From assembly GCA_963693285.1 (NCBI GenBank), contig OY848918.1:906001-970000 (forward strand): a stretch of DNA of 64,000 bases, written 5' to 3'. Under the pieces are notes generated by a model. It made no database searches, was not told where the DNA came from, and worked only from the letters and a program-made list of their open reading frames with translations. A program made the translations under genes and the position numbers. The DNA is from Xestospongia muta (Eukaryota > Porifera > Demospongiae > Haplosclerida > Petrosiidae). Positions 1 through 11,267 of the stretch are shown piece by piece (within the stretch, counting starts at the first letter, position 1; each line of letters begins with the position of its first letter).

Positions 1-1303
1 TCAGTAAATTTCATTCACAGTTTGAAGTGATTCCAAAACACTTTCAGCAGTTGGTCTTTTCATAGGATCCAAAGTAACACACTGTTCACATATTTCTTTA
101 TAACTTCCAAACAAATGGTCAGTTGATGGACCACAGGGAGGATCATTATGTGAGCCACATACCTTTTGCATTATCTGCATTGAAAAAAGACCTTTCCAAA
201 CATGTTGTTGTGAAAGTAGTTCAATCAATAGACATCCAAAAGAATAAATATCTACTGGTGTCCCCCTAAATGTGGGAGTTCCACTTCCCAGTTAACTGGG
301 AGTTCCACTTCCCATTGAAGTTGCAATTGTTTGTATTGATGTTAGTATTTTTGCTATTCCTAAGTTACAAACAAAGACACCAACAAAATCAGATTGGATG
401 AATCAATAACTAATTCAAAGACTTAACTCACAAGTATATTTTGAGGTTTGATGTCATGATGAATTATAGGAGGTCTTTTTAAATGCATGTACACAAGGGC
501 TCTACATATTTTCATAGCTATACCACTGAGTATACCTTTAGATAACTAACATAATCAAAGTTATGAACATGAATAACATGAATTAATAAACCTCAGTTTT
601 TGAAGCAAAAAGAATGGTATCAAGTTTTTTTCCATCCACAAAGTTGGTTATAATGTAAATTATATCTTTATCCCATGATGCACCCATTAAAGTTATGATG
701 TTTGGGTGTCGAAGTTTACTATATTAGGGACATAAACATCTCAGTAAGATTAATAACCCTTACATCAATACACCGATTTCTTTCTTGGCATTGGTTATTA
801 TTTCATCTCTTTCAGCCTCAATCAATTTTATCACTTTTACAGCTACTTCAGTATACCACCACATACCTCTGCATACATCACTAAATGTACCAGAAGCTAT
901 CTGCTCTATCATCGATATATCTGAGACTGGTATATGGAAATCATCTAAAAAAATAATATATATTAATTTTCTTTAGAAATAATTATTAAATGCTATTAAC
1001 CATCTGTAATGTCATCACCAGCTTGATCTTCACTTGTAGTAGAAAAAACTATATTTACACCAAATCAAAGTAATTTCTATTTTTATTATCATATACCTGG
1101 AATCAAAGGTGTAGGCTCTTTCAACAATTTATCACAAGTACTAAAGCTCACTAGTTAGTAGGTGATGGTTCTAAACAAAGTACACATTATGTATGTAGAT
1201 ACTACTTTAAAATAGACCAATGTCAGTAGTATCATTACTTTAAACTTTACGTAACAAACTTACCACCAGATTTAGACTTCATATCGTTGTAGTCTTCATT
1301 GTC
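1..1303 (-). pseudogene. TKL-like protein kinase, C-terminal part of a receptor kinase, damaged
   Basis: Minus-strand exons give most of a kinase domain. Exon 764-944 holds the Gly-rich loop (ASGTFSDV) and the ATP-binding lysine (VAVKVIK). Exon 592-718 follows in phase with KLRHPNIITLMGA. Exon 432-545 has the catalytic loop HHDIKPQN, an HRD variant that keeps D and N. The last exon carries GTPVDIYSFG and ends CEQCVTLDPMKRP with a stop at 1-3. Small upstream exons (for example 1264-1303) look like a juxtamembrane linker. Two defects are visible. A 24-base tandem duplication near 278-325 puts TAA in frame. The DFG position reads NLG, and I find no splice choice joining it in frame to the catalytic-loop exon. 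The family is known to phosphorylate Ser/Thr/Tyr, but this copy is probably inactive. Which receptor ectodomain it belonged to is not visible. Confidence 0.8.
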
Positions 1304-1331
1304 CTGTAAACAATTAAGTTATAAATCTTTA

Positions 1332-1524
1332 TTAAATGTGAGCTCTCACAAACCTCTTCAGATTCTGAGTCTGAAAGGTAAATTCCAAAAACCATTTTGT
1401 TTTTATGGGAAGAGCCCCACTGTCATGTAAATAGCCACCAAGTGTCCAAACTGGCTCTCCATTAACAGGCATATTAAGGACCCGAGCATTAGATACTATA
1501 ATAATAGCTGCTTTTTTCAGCTGC
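1332..1524 (-). pseudogene. 3' part of an unrecognised gene, cut off by an inversion
   Basis: This is a minus-strand open segment containing AAIIIVSNARVLNMPV and GEPVWTLGGYL, ending in a stop that overlaps an AATAAA polyadenylation signal (1328-1333 on the minus strand). Its left-hand reading starts abruptly at 1524, where receptor sequence begins. It matches as the downstream continuation of the plus-strand piece at 3216-3635 (see the inversion finding). I do not recognise the protein family. It may be a small basic cellular protein or a transposon accessory ORF. Confidence 0.5.
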
Positions 1525-2105
1525 CAGATACACTCCATTGTAACTGACTACATTCAATATATGATATATTATCTTTATGTAGAGTTATGTTAGTTGAGTT
1601 AGTTACTGTAGTCAACATTACTGATATATTATCAGAGTTAACTACTGTTATATTGTACTGGAACTGAATATAGTTCAATAATGGAGGAGACCATCTTAAT
1701 ATCACTGCATTGTCTACTAACTGATGAGTTAGTAAGTGAGGAGGACCTACAGTAGATGTAACTATATTAAAGGAAATATATTATAGTACTTATTTACCAA
1801 ATGATATCAGTTGTACTGGTAATGATATAATAGTAACTTGTAATGGAGTTAAATAACGGTCTTTTCAATTATACAGTCCACATTGAACATCCAAAGGTTC
1901 ATATTGAGTTATTGGAAGAGAAAGTGTAGTGAATCCATTACCACCACCACCACTTATAGTCAAACTGATACTGGTATTAACTGGTGCATTTAGACTGACA
2001 ATTGGCACAAAATTAGTGATGTTCCAGAGTGTAAAATAATTCCCGACATAACTGAAAGAACAATCAAACAGTACAGTACTACCAACAGGAGCTATAACTT
2101 GAGAT
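1525..2105 (-). pseudogene. Type I Ig/FN3 receptor, 5' half (Ig exon part and first FN3 exon part)
   Basis: On the minus strand the Ig exon (about 1799-2105) and first FN3 exon (1525 to about 1740) closely match the intact type I receptor at 27698-29449, including the motif VILRWSPPL and the spacing of the intron. The Ig exon is truncated at about 2105, so the signal peptide and first Ig strand are missing. The FN3 exon stops at GTATCTG (1525), exactly where the plus-strand piece at 3636 resumes. It is therefore one half of a gene split by inversion. It has no start codon and is not expected to make a receptor. Confidence 0.85.
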
Positions 2106-3215
2106 AGTAAACATTTTACATGTATTCTGTATAAGTACAGTCGACTTGATTGACCACTCTGCTTCTCCTTGTAGTAGTGGTTTACAAACTAGCAGTCTAA
2201 TCTTTGGATGTCTTGTACAGCAAAGGGAGTGTTGTTTATCTAACTCCACTGTTTGTCCTTCAATTCTGTGTTGCCAAAACTTTTTGCTTTACTGTGAGAG
2301 TATTAATTTTAGCATTTTTGTAATCAGTTTTAAATCATTCATGTATATATATAGCTTTGTATACCTTATACTTCAGGTCAGCATTTTTCCTTGATTTTCC
2401 TTATTTTCCTACACATTAAAATTACTAATTAATGATAAAACAAAGTATTTCTTGTCATTTGTTTATGAATTCATTTATCATTTTGTTTGTTACATAATTA
2501 TCAAACACCCAATAAAAATAATCAGTAGAATTAATGCCTTTCATTTTCCAATGATACTGCTATAGTTATTGTTCTCTATTCAATTGTACCTCTTCAAATC
2601 TCAAACTGAGGCTTTTCTGTGACGTTCTAGTGCCAAAGCAAGATTGTGTTTCCAGTTTATGCTTATCCAGTATACTTTCTGCATCATCTACAACCCCACA
2701 AAAATAGTGTGGGCTTATCTGCGGTGGCCCGGTAGGTCGCGTTTTGGCCTTATCTTAAGATCGTCCTATAGCCATGTGGTCTATTGCAAAATCGTCCTAT
2801 GCGATATCGTCTTATAGCCACGTGTTCTATTACACAGTCGTACTACAGTCTGTCTTGCATAATCAGCGATTGGATGTGTAGTGTAATCGTCTTGTGACAG
2901 GTCGATTTTCTGTTAAAGACGCGTAGCGTATTTGTCCAAAGGCTGATGAAAAAACAAAATGTTTCAGCAGTCTAAACAGTCTTCACAATAAGTGTTGGTC
3001 TGAAAGGCTGTGGTATGAGATAGCAAGGATCTATTAAAAATAATTTTGGCAGATAAGTCTTATTTCCACAGAAGTTTTTTTATGTATTTTCAGATTTTCA
3101 TTAGTCTTCCTTGATTCTCTTAATAGTATTATATATATGAGGTGTTATATCCTAAGGCACACTTATACACGTGACTTCATTTAAAGAGATCAAGTAAAGG
3201 TATATTTGTGCCAGT
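2106..3215. other. Intergenic stretch inside the inverted segment
   Basis: I see no convincing exon. A more GC-rich island at about 2700-2950 contains the short tandem repeat described separately. It lies just upstream of the plus-strand gene fragment at 3216, so it could be that gene's promoter region. Confidence 0.4.
2760..2851. repeat. Imperfect tandem repeat, two units of about 46 bp
   Basis: Units begin ATCGTCCTATAGCCATGTG and ATCGTCTTATAGCCACGTG. A shorter internal echo (ATCGTCCTATGCGATATCG) lies between. The composition is richer in GC than the surroundings. Each unit contains a CATGTG or CACGTG E-box-like core, which would be compatible with a promoter, but this is only an inference. 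Confidence 0.6.
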
Positions 3216-3635
3216 ATGTCAAGTAGTGACGAATTCACTGACCACGAGGAGAATACCTTTCGAGATAAAGTTTTACATTCTTTAAAAAAGAGAAAATCAG
3301 AACGTGAACGACGAAAGGAGAAGGAGTTAATTGACAAAAACAGAAGACAAGTGAGCAAAGATCGAGACTATAGTAGTTATAAGAAATTGGGAAAGTCTCT
3401 TTTAGTGTCATCTACATCATCCTTCTTTAGTGTAAGTTTTAATACAGTATATATGGGCCTTGTATATATACTTAATATATGTACTAGTTGAGTGTCTGTA
3501 AGATGTCAAGGACTAAAAACTCTTACAAGAGAATTGGTGAAAACATTCGAGTTTCTGGCTTTTCTACTATGGACACATATGAGGAATTTGTGTGTAATGC
3601 TGGAAGGGGCCTCTTTCCAAAAAAAAAGTGAAAGG
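3216..3635 (+). pseudogene. 5' part of an unrecognised gene, cut off by an inversion
   Basis: Two exons are joined in phase. Exon 1 runs from ATG at 3216 to a GTAAGT donor near 3430 and encodes an acidic then very basic region (KKRKSERERRKEKE). The acceptor TACTAG near 3490 continues the frame through SYKRIGENIRVSGF and GRGLFPK. The frame meets a stop just after a run of nine A (3619-3627). A one-base change in that run, followed by the sequence at 1524 read on the minus strand, gives a long uninterrupted continuation. The function is unknown. The charged N-terminus suggests a nucleic-acid-binding or nuclear protein, but that is a guess. Confidence 0.5.
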
Positions 3636-4622
3636 CTGGTACACAATATGGTTATAGTGAACTAGCTATTGCTGAAGATAACCTTACAATAATATCAGGT
3701 ATAATTATTAAAATTATAAAATGGAGTTAACTTGTCATAACTGTTTTATTTAAATATAGCTCCGATATTGCTGATAAAGTTATAATTTTAAATTCTTCAG
3801 GAATATTAAGATTAAATTTCACAGTATGTTAATTTAAAAATTATATGTACATATTTTTGTTTCTACTATTCTTTAGATAATATCTTGTAATGAAAATCTA
3901 TTAAATTATACATATCATCTCATACAAGAAGATTATTATAGGAGACAACTCAACAACACTCTAATATTAACTCCTAACATTGATACTGTAACAAATAATA
4001 CAGTCTATGATATGAGTGTTAATATACAGTCAGTTATTGATATTACTACATGGTATATAGCTATTGAAGTGATCAACTCTGTTGGAAGCGATAGAACAAA
4101 ATTCACTAACTTGATTGAATTCTTAAGTAAGTAATAATATACCTAATTTTTATGGCCAATTTGTTAAATATACAGTCAGTGGAGTTCGAGTGTGTCATTC
4201 ATTTCAACCAGCAATATTATCACTAACTTCCTCTATACTAAGAACAGTCAGGAGGAAAGGTACTAGTATTATTGATAATGTTGCTACTTATCTCACCCTT
4301 AATAGTCTCTTCATATTCCATTCTCACTTTATATTCCAATACTGACTCAAGTAATACTCTTTTATTAACATACTGAAAACATTCAATTCTTTTATTACAT
4401 ATAGTTACATCTTATAGTGTTCTGTTGATTGTCAGTGGTATAACTGTCTTCATATTAACAATAATTGTTGTAGTAGTAACAGTGATAATGGGAATAGCTT
4501 TGTATGTTAATAAAAAGTATGTTACTAGATGTATGACTGTCCAACATATCATACAAGGGAAGAGTTCTTTACAAGACATGTTACAAACAAACCATCTAAT
4601 AATGAAAATATACTATGATTAG
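3636..4622 (+). pseudogene. Type I Ig/FN3 receptor, 3' half (FN3, stalk, TM, tail)
   Basis: It starts inside the first FN3 exon (GTQYGYSELAIAEDN), then has the two exons of the second FN3, a stalk region, a TM exon (VSGITVFILTIIVVVVTVIM) and a tail. It matches the intact minus gene at 27698-29449 exon for exon. The tail is frame-shifted: the bases that encode the CPAYHTREEF-type tail elsewhere are read in another frame here, and the segment between TM and tail is deleted. With its 5' half inverted away (1525-2105), it is a pseudogene. Confidence 0.85.
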
Positions 4623-4639
4623 GCATCAAGTGATTGTTA

Positions 4640-6505
4640 ATATACACCTGTATGCTTACAACAAGATACTATTACATTTATAAGTGTTGTATTAAGTACT
4701 GAATTCATATATGTTATTTTTGATAATATATGTATGTTCTATAAACTTTGGAGTAAAGGAGTCACAAAAATATATTCATCTGCTACTGTGTATGTATGGA
4801 TCTATTCAAAAGTGCTTAAAATTAATTTGTTCTACAATTAATACCAATATGAACAGCAACTGGTATACAAAATATTAATTCAGTACATTATTAAAATAAT
4901 ATGTCAACGTAACAATAAGTAGTATGATGCATTATAGACCAGCTATAGATCAAAAATAATAGATTATAAATTTGAATGAATAACAAATATAAAATTCCAG
5001 CAATCACTTCAGTAAGTTACTCATGTAATTTGTCTACATCACACTCCTTGAACACAAGGTAATTTCCAATGTCTGAGAAAGAATAATAGTTATTACAGAG
5101 ATTGCTAAGATTTATATATTAATAATTAACGTACCTTCTTTTAACAGCTGTTATGACTATCTCACAGTGAGGTTATAAACATAACATATTAATTAATGTA
5201 ATAAATATTAATTACTTAGCATGTTCACTGTGACATATTTTAAATGACAGCAATTCCTTTTTACTCACATATATGTAGTACATTAATAACATATAATATA
5301 GCCATATATGGTCATAAATTATATGAGTACGTTGTATGTCACAGTAATTATCTGAAACTAAAACTAATTAATCAATACCATATAAAGAACAACATATGTA
5401 CATTTATAACATGTTTACATAACTATGGATAGATATATATCAGCTGTTTAAGATAAATGGATACATGAAAGTACAGACAGATAGATGTAATAATGTAACA
5501 GACCTTTAGTAAATAGTATATAGTAGTTTGTATTAATGCATGTATCTTACCTTTGTTTATTGTCTCATTCAGACTGACCTGTTAATTAGTGTACAAGTGT
5601 TAATTAGACCTGATCATATTGAGTTTGTACTTCTTTGTTGTCTAGTGGCCTTACTCTTGTTTTATTGTTCTTTGTTCTGTACTCTCTATTTAAGTTCTGT
5701 ATTTTGTTATTGATAAGATGATGATATTATCCTCCTGAACTAACACTCTCAGAGAATCTAGACTGTAACAGAACACTGTTACAATAACATAAGTCACATG
5801 TTTACATATTGTTTTCTTGTTCTATAAACTGTTTGGTTATATTGAAAATGTCCATATTCCCTAGCAACAACATAACTACCACAATTACTATTTGCTAGGT
5901 AATAGGTTATGCTCTATTTGGTGTTATATAACCTTTATTTGTTATATAATTGACATCACAATGTGTAATGATGGATATGGTACCAACAATACTCTACTCA
6001 AAATGAGATTGCATATTTAATACATCAATATATCTGATTGGTTAATTAAGGCGTAGAAGTGTACAATGATACATATTACATACTAATAATATATTATCAC
6101 TTGTACTTATACATTTCTATGTTTATTTAGACACTACCACAGAAACTTTAAAGTAAGTAATGTTTATCCATTATTTTAAATGACAAATATGTTTTAGTGA
6201 AGAGGGTCAGAGTTCAGTTCATAAGGTACAGTATAAACATTAGCTATATATCTCCTCGCTGACATATATAGTGTGTTGTTGACAATCTCATTCCTCAAGA
6301 TATGTCAAAGACTATAGAACAGATTATATTAATAGTCAGCAGGTGTGTTATATATATGTACTTTATAGGTAATGTATATATGATTGATTTGTTACAATTG
6401 TAGTGTTATGTGTTTTTTCTTTTGAATAAATTTATAATTAAGATTTATAAAAAACATGTTGTGTTGCTTTACGGACATTATAAGTCTTAAATTTTGGCAG
6501 TTTAA
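4640..6505. repeat. Segment duplicated in inverted orientation at about 25610-27660
   Basis: This stretch has no gene that I can support. Its sequence is the reverse complement, with small indels, of about 25610-27660. Examples are 5290-5470 against 26120-26310, 5800-6000 against 25870-26090, and 6400-6500 against 25610-25710. The first part (4640-5100) is also the shared 3'-flank of type I receptors, seen again at 14700-15160. The duplication therefore probably travelled with a receptor 3' end. Confidence 0.75.
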
Positions 6506-7052
6506 ATAAATTTAAGATTTATAAATATAAAAAAACATATTGTGTTGCCCAAACGATTCCTCCTCACTCACATCCATTTACGCTCCAGGATTCCCTGCTA
6601 TTGCTAGCTAGGACTGCCTCCATGGCCTGGTAACTCTTGTTCGAAGATGAGGTAATCCTGGCTGGAACTTTGCCCTTCATCAGCCGTACGGGATTCAAGT
6701 CATTGTCAGTTGAAACCAGGCCCACAATACATCAAACCTCATCACGTTTAAAGAGAGACTACTAGCCGAATCCTAGTCCCCGTGAAGTAGCAGTGCCGCG
6801 ATGTTTACATAGTGGTTATAAACAGTTATTACAACTGCCACGTGACCCTGAGTTCTTTTTGTTTGTGTCCTTCCAAATTTTGAAGCTGTTATGCCAAGCT
6901 AATATATAACTGAAATCCAGGGACATCTAACTGCAGTACTAAATAAACATGTCAAAGAAATGTTTTTGAGAAAATTCCAGGTTGTTACCATGCTGCTTAT
7001 AAACACTTTGAGAGGTCATCCATTCAAAAAACAAATGTAAATATCATAGGGT
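6506..7052 (+). repeat. Interspersed repeat R1, copy 1 (possible solo LTR)
   Basis: The 547-base unit appears identical to 7495-8041. It is much more GC-rich than its flanks. Its first half resembles, in the opposite orientation, the sequence just upstream of the gypsy element at about 25350-25640. Both contain the CTGCTATTGCTAGCTAG block, the GAGGTAATCCTGGCTGGAAC block and CCCACAATACA. That position would fit an LTR, but TG..CA ends and a target duplication are not clear to me. Confidence 0.6.
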
Positions 7053-7494
7053 ATCATAGTAAATGATACAAGTCAACTTATAACAGATAGTCTGCTATTC
7101 CCTCAACATCAACAGTGTACGACTCTCTCTATTATCTTCAGTAATAATGTAGGAAACAGTGATCCATTGATACTTAAAATTTGATTGATTTAACTAATAC
7201 ATTGTTATATGGTTGTATATACTAAAAGTAAATGTAACACTAGTTTGATTACTAATGTATAATGACATTGATTGTTCATGTAGCATGTAAGCAGTAATAC
7301 ATTAGTAATCAAAACAATATAATTTTTATTTTTTGGATCAAAATATGTTTGCAATAAGTTATTATGACATCGTTGATGTTACTTTATAATATTATATAAT
7401 ATGCAGTGATCATTTTATAGCACCTGATATAATAGTGCAATCAGAGCTGTAGTTAATATAACTACAGCTGTAGTTTTGAATATTATAGAATATT
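7053..7494 (+). repeat. Repeat R2, copy 1 (decayed receptor exon plus hairpin)
   Basis: This 442-base unit occurs again at 9311-9750 and inverted at about 37380-37660. Its left part still reads as a terminal FN3 exon of the type II family (short motif FSNNVGNSDPL). A hairpin with 17-base arms (TTTGATTACTAATGTAT and its complement) lies at about 7244-7311. It looks like a receptor fragment that has been carried along with repeat DNA. Confidence 0.6.
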
Positions 7495-8041
7495 ATAAAT
7501 TTAAGATTTATAAATATAAAAAAACATATTGTGTTGCCCAAACGATTCCTCCTCACTCACATCCATTTACGCTCCAGGATTCCCTGCTATTGCTAGCTAG
7601 GACTGCCTCCATGGCCTGGTAACTCTTGTTCGAAGATGAGGTAATCCTGGCTGGAACTTTGCCCTTCATCAGCCGTACGGGATTCAAGTCATTGTCAGTT
7701 GAAACCAGGCCCACAATACATCAAACCTCATCACGTTTAAAGAGAGACTACTAGCCGAATCCTAGTCCCCGTGAAGTAGCAGTGCCGCGATGTTTACATA
7801 GTGGTTATAAACAGTTATTACAACTGCCACGTGACCCTGAGTTCTTTTTGTTTGTGTCCTTCCAAATTTTGAAGCTGTTATGCCAAGCTAATATATAACT
7901 GAAATCCAGGGACATCTAACTGCAGTACTAAATAAACATGTCAAAGAAATGTTTTTGAGAAAATTCCAGGTTGTTACCATGCTGCTTATAAACACTTTGA
8001 GAGGTCATCCATTCAAAAAACAAATGTAAATATCATAGGGT
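7495..8041 (+). repeat. Interspersed repeat R1, copy 2
   Basis: This direct copy of 6506-7052 has no difference that I can see, so the duplication is recent, converted, or an assembly artefact. The two copies flank the 442-base R2 unit. Confidence 0.7.
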
Positions 8042-8844
8042 TTACAAGTTGCTTACTAGAAAACGAAAAGAACAAACAAGTTATGAGATATAACAAACAA
8101 TTATAAACAATTATATATATATATATAAGTTGGAAGTATAAACAATTTTAGATAAGAGTTTGTTCCCACATGTGAACAGCAACACCTTTTTCATTCAATG
8201 CTTTTCAATGATCTTTCATTAGAACTAGCAAAGGTGATACAACTAATACAAAAATGATGACACTCATTAGAAGATGGCCTTTCTCTGCTTGTCCTTTAGC
8301 CAATCACGAATCATTTTTAGAGTATAACTCCACGTGGCAATTGTAATAACTGTTTATAACCACTATATAAACATTGCAGTACTGCCCCACATTCGATACA
8401 TTCCAATGGGGTATATAGTTCGTTTCTAAACCCTCGTCCGCCCGTCAGCTTATCAAAAAGGAGGAAGGTCTAGCTCGCTAGACTAACACTGCCCACAACA
8501 AAAACACACCAATCTTTCTTTGGTTTTTTTTATATGTACTTATGTTTTTGTTTTCAGGCTCTTGTGGAGCGCAACTGTGCACGCTTATGAATCTCATTAA
8601 TGTCAACTATGAATATGATTACTATGCAAAATAATTAAAACTAAAACTATACTTTTAAGGACCAAGAATAAAACTAGTCCAACTTATTAAGCAACCTAGA
8701 ACAAGACTACTAATTATAATAATTTTATCATATTTAATTTTATAGGGGCTTTTAAAAATAAAAATCCTTACCTCAACACTCTAACTTATAATTGCAATAG
8801 TCTTGTCATGTTCTGTTATTCTCTATTAATAATTACTTCTATTA
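8042..8844 (+). repeat. Fragment resembling the gypsy element 5' leader
   Basis: No gene is seen. The interval 8545-8640 contains GCTCTTGTGGAGCGCAACTG followed by sequence like the region just upstream of gag in the gypsy element (25080-25170 read on the minus strand). The part at 8325-8400 is a diverged inverted match to 6790-6860 inside R1. This looks like a truncated relative of the same retroelement on the plus strand. Confidence 0.45.
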
Positions 8845-9310
8845 TTTTTTTAGTTTTGAATATTATATTATTTCCTGTCCTGGCAACGGTCTCATCTGAT
8901 GTAACAATTATCATTTATTAATAATTGATTTATTAATTTTATCATATATTAGTACTTGGAATTTATAGATAATGTGATAGTAACACTGTCATAACTGCAA
9001 TGAGTAAAATTATGAAAAGACACAAGCCAACACTATGAATGTTATGGCAAGTGTTTAACTCCTTCGTAGATAACAGCATGTGATGTTTTCATATAATATA
9101 ACAATGCATGTTTTATACATACCTAATATAATAAAATATGATTATGTATTCTTATGTCTTTGAGGGTGTGCATACATGTCACAACTTTGCTTTGTCCTCT
9201 ATCATCATTTCCCTTATAACAGCTGTGTTAGACCAAAATTGCACATTTTGGTCTAACACATTTTGTTGGTCTCAGGCATATCCTCAAAAGTATAATCATG
9301 AATAATTGGT
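8845..9310 (+). repeat. Repeat R3, copy 1
   Basis: This unit of about 470 bases is found again at 9751-10250 and inverted at about 37690-38165. It includes a perfect 14-base-arm hairpin near 9228-9261 (TGTTAGACCAAAAT and its complement around a short loop). No coding sequence is recognised. Confidence 0.65.
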
Positions 9311-9750
9311 TACAACATAGTAAATGATACAAGTCAACTTATAACAGATAGTCTGCTATTCCCTCAACATCAACAGTGTACGACTCTCTCTATTATCTTC
9401 AGTAATAATGTAGGAAACAGTGATCCATTGATACTTAAAATTTGATTGATTTAACTAATACATTGTTATATGGTTGTATATACTAAAAGTAAATGTAACA
9501 CTAGTTTGATTACTAATGTATAATGACATTGATTGTTCATGTAGCATGTAAGCAGTAATACATTAGTAATCAAAACAATATAATTTTTATTTTTTGGATC
9601 AAAATATGTTTGCAATAAGTTATTATGACATCGTTGATGTTACTTTATAATATTATATAATATGCAGTGATCATTTTATAGCACCTGATATAATAGTGCA
9701 ATCAGAGCTGTAGTTAATATAACTACAGCTGTAGTTTTGAATATTATAGT
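9311..9750 (+). repeat. Repeat R2, copy 2
   Basis: This unit is essentially identical to 7053-7494. Here it is flanked on both sides by R3 units, whereas the first copy is flanked by R1 units. Confidence 0.7.
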
Positions 9751-10250
9751 TTTTCCTGTTCTGGCAATGGGCCTTATCTAATGAAACACTTATCATTAAT
9801 TAATAATTCGTTTAATAATTCATTTATTAATTTATTCATATATTTGTATTCAGTATTCATAATGTGATAGTAACATTGTCATAACTATAATGAGTAAAAT
9901 TATGAAAAGACACAAACCAACACTATGAATGATATGGCAATTGTTAACTCCTTCACATATAACATCATGTGATGTTTACATATAATAAAACAATGCATGT
10001 TATATACATACCTGATATAATAAAATGTTGATTTATTATGTATTGTTATGTATAAGGGAAATGATGTTAGGGAACAAAGCAAAGTTATAACAAGTATGCA
10101 CTCCCTCGTATACTTGTCACAACTTTGCTTTGTTCTCTATCATCATTTCCCTTAGCAGCTATGTTAGACAAAAGTTGCATAATAAGAAACTTTTGTTGGT
10201 CTCAGTCACATATCCTCAAAAAGTATAATCATGAATAATTGGTTACACTC
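9751..10250 (+). repeat. Repeat R3, copy 2, inserted next to a receptor exon
   Basis: This is a direct copy of 8845-9310. Its right edge abuts the terminal FN3 exon of the minus-strand receptor remnant at 10251. The receptor reading breaks exactly at the repeat. Confidence 0.65.
10053..10154. repeat. Long near-perfect hairpin (arms of about 44 bases)
   Basis: The left arm starts TAAGGGAAATGATGTTAGGG and the right arm is its complement with about four mismatches, separated by a loop of about 14-18 bases. It lies inside R3 copy 2. The copies at 9160-9210 and 37800 keep only one arm, so the hairpin arose locally or has been lost elsewhere. It could be a palindromic repeat end or a small-RNA precursor. 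Confidence 0.6.
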
Positions 10251-11138
10251 CAATCACACTAACATAACATGACTTAGCAGATGAAGCAGATGAAAATACA
10301 CACTCCACACATATAGAATTACCATTAGGGTAAGCAGTAGCATTTATAACTGAATATGAAAGAAATACAACACCATGTATAGTTATATAATATGTTACCT
10401 CTAACAATATAGAATGTGACATTATTACTATCTCCTATACCACCTTCATTAATACCAGAGACATATACAGTAGTTATATCACAGTAGTTACCAGTCAGGA
10501 TGTACTTAGTAGTATTAACTATGTCTAAAAGTGTTCCTTGATCATCATTAATGTTATATCCAGTAATAGGTACATTATCCAATGTATTCAGTGCTGACCA
10601 CATCAGTAACACACTAGATCAGTTAGATCTTTAACAGGAGCTAGTAAACCTACATCAATATATCATAATAATATGATGTTTATAACATTAGCTTATCTTG
10701 TATTCTTAATACAGTAATGTCACTGTATACTACATGTCTGGATCAATAGCTCTACATGATATATTATTGTTGTTGTTATCAATTAATTCTTCAGCTAATA
10801 ACAATCTTCTCTTTATACCACAACTGAGAGGCTCTTGTGCTTTTTGAGTAAATTATTTATTTATAACTTCTTCATTAGCTGCTGAAATATCATTAACTCT
10901 AAACCTTATATGAATAACAGCTTCACAAGTAAAATAAACTGTTGAGTTGAGAGTAGTATTGACTGACTACTGAGGATGAACTGTAATATCTATAAAATAT
11001 GACAACAATTATAATCATGATCAGTTGTAATACAGTTATATCAATTATGGCATGATACTTTTTAACTGCACAGACAAGAGCAGGTACAACAGACATCATC
11101 AATGTTATCACTATCAGTACAAATTGTAAGGTAGCCAT
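10251..11138 (-). pseudogene. Type II Ig/FN3 receptor, shortened copy
   Basis: The start exon at 11138 encodes a signal peptide (MATLQFVLIVITLMMS). An Ig exon (about 10690-10985) follows, then an FN3 exon with TLDNVPITGYNINDD (about 10400-10625). The next recognisable piece (10251-10335) is part of the terminal FN3 exon (NATAYPNGNSICVECVF), so several middle exons are missing. The TM and tail are replaced by repeat R3. The intact type II gene has about 545 residues; this one could at most make a short secreted fragment. It is divergent from the type I gene starting at 11956, with about 800 bases between the starts. Confidence 0.8.
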
Positions 11139-11267
11139 CGTCTAGTCAGGAGATTATTATTGACTGGCCGCGTATCACGCAGTCTTATATAAAAACCATT
11201 CAGATGATTAAATTGCACAAATAACCTACTGATGCATATAGCAAAGACATTAGGTAATGACTGACCT

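Noticed and set aside
702..976. Plus-strand ORFs over the kinase exons
   Set aside because: They are antisense to kinase exons with clear motifs and splice sites on the minus strand.
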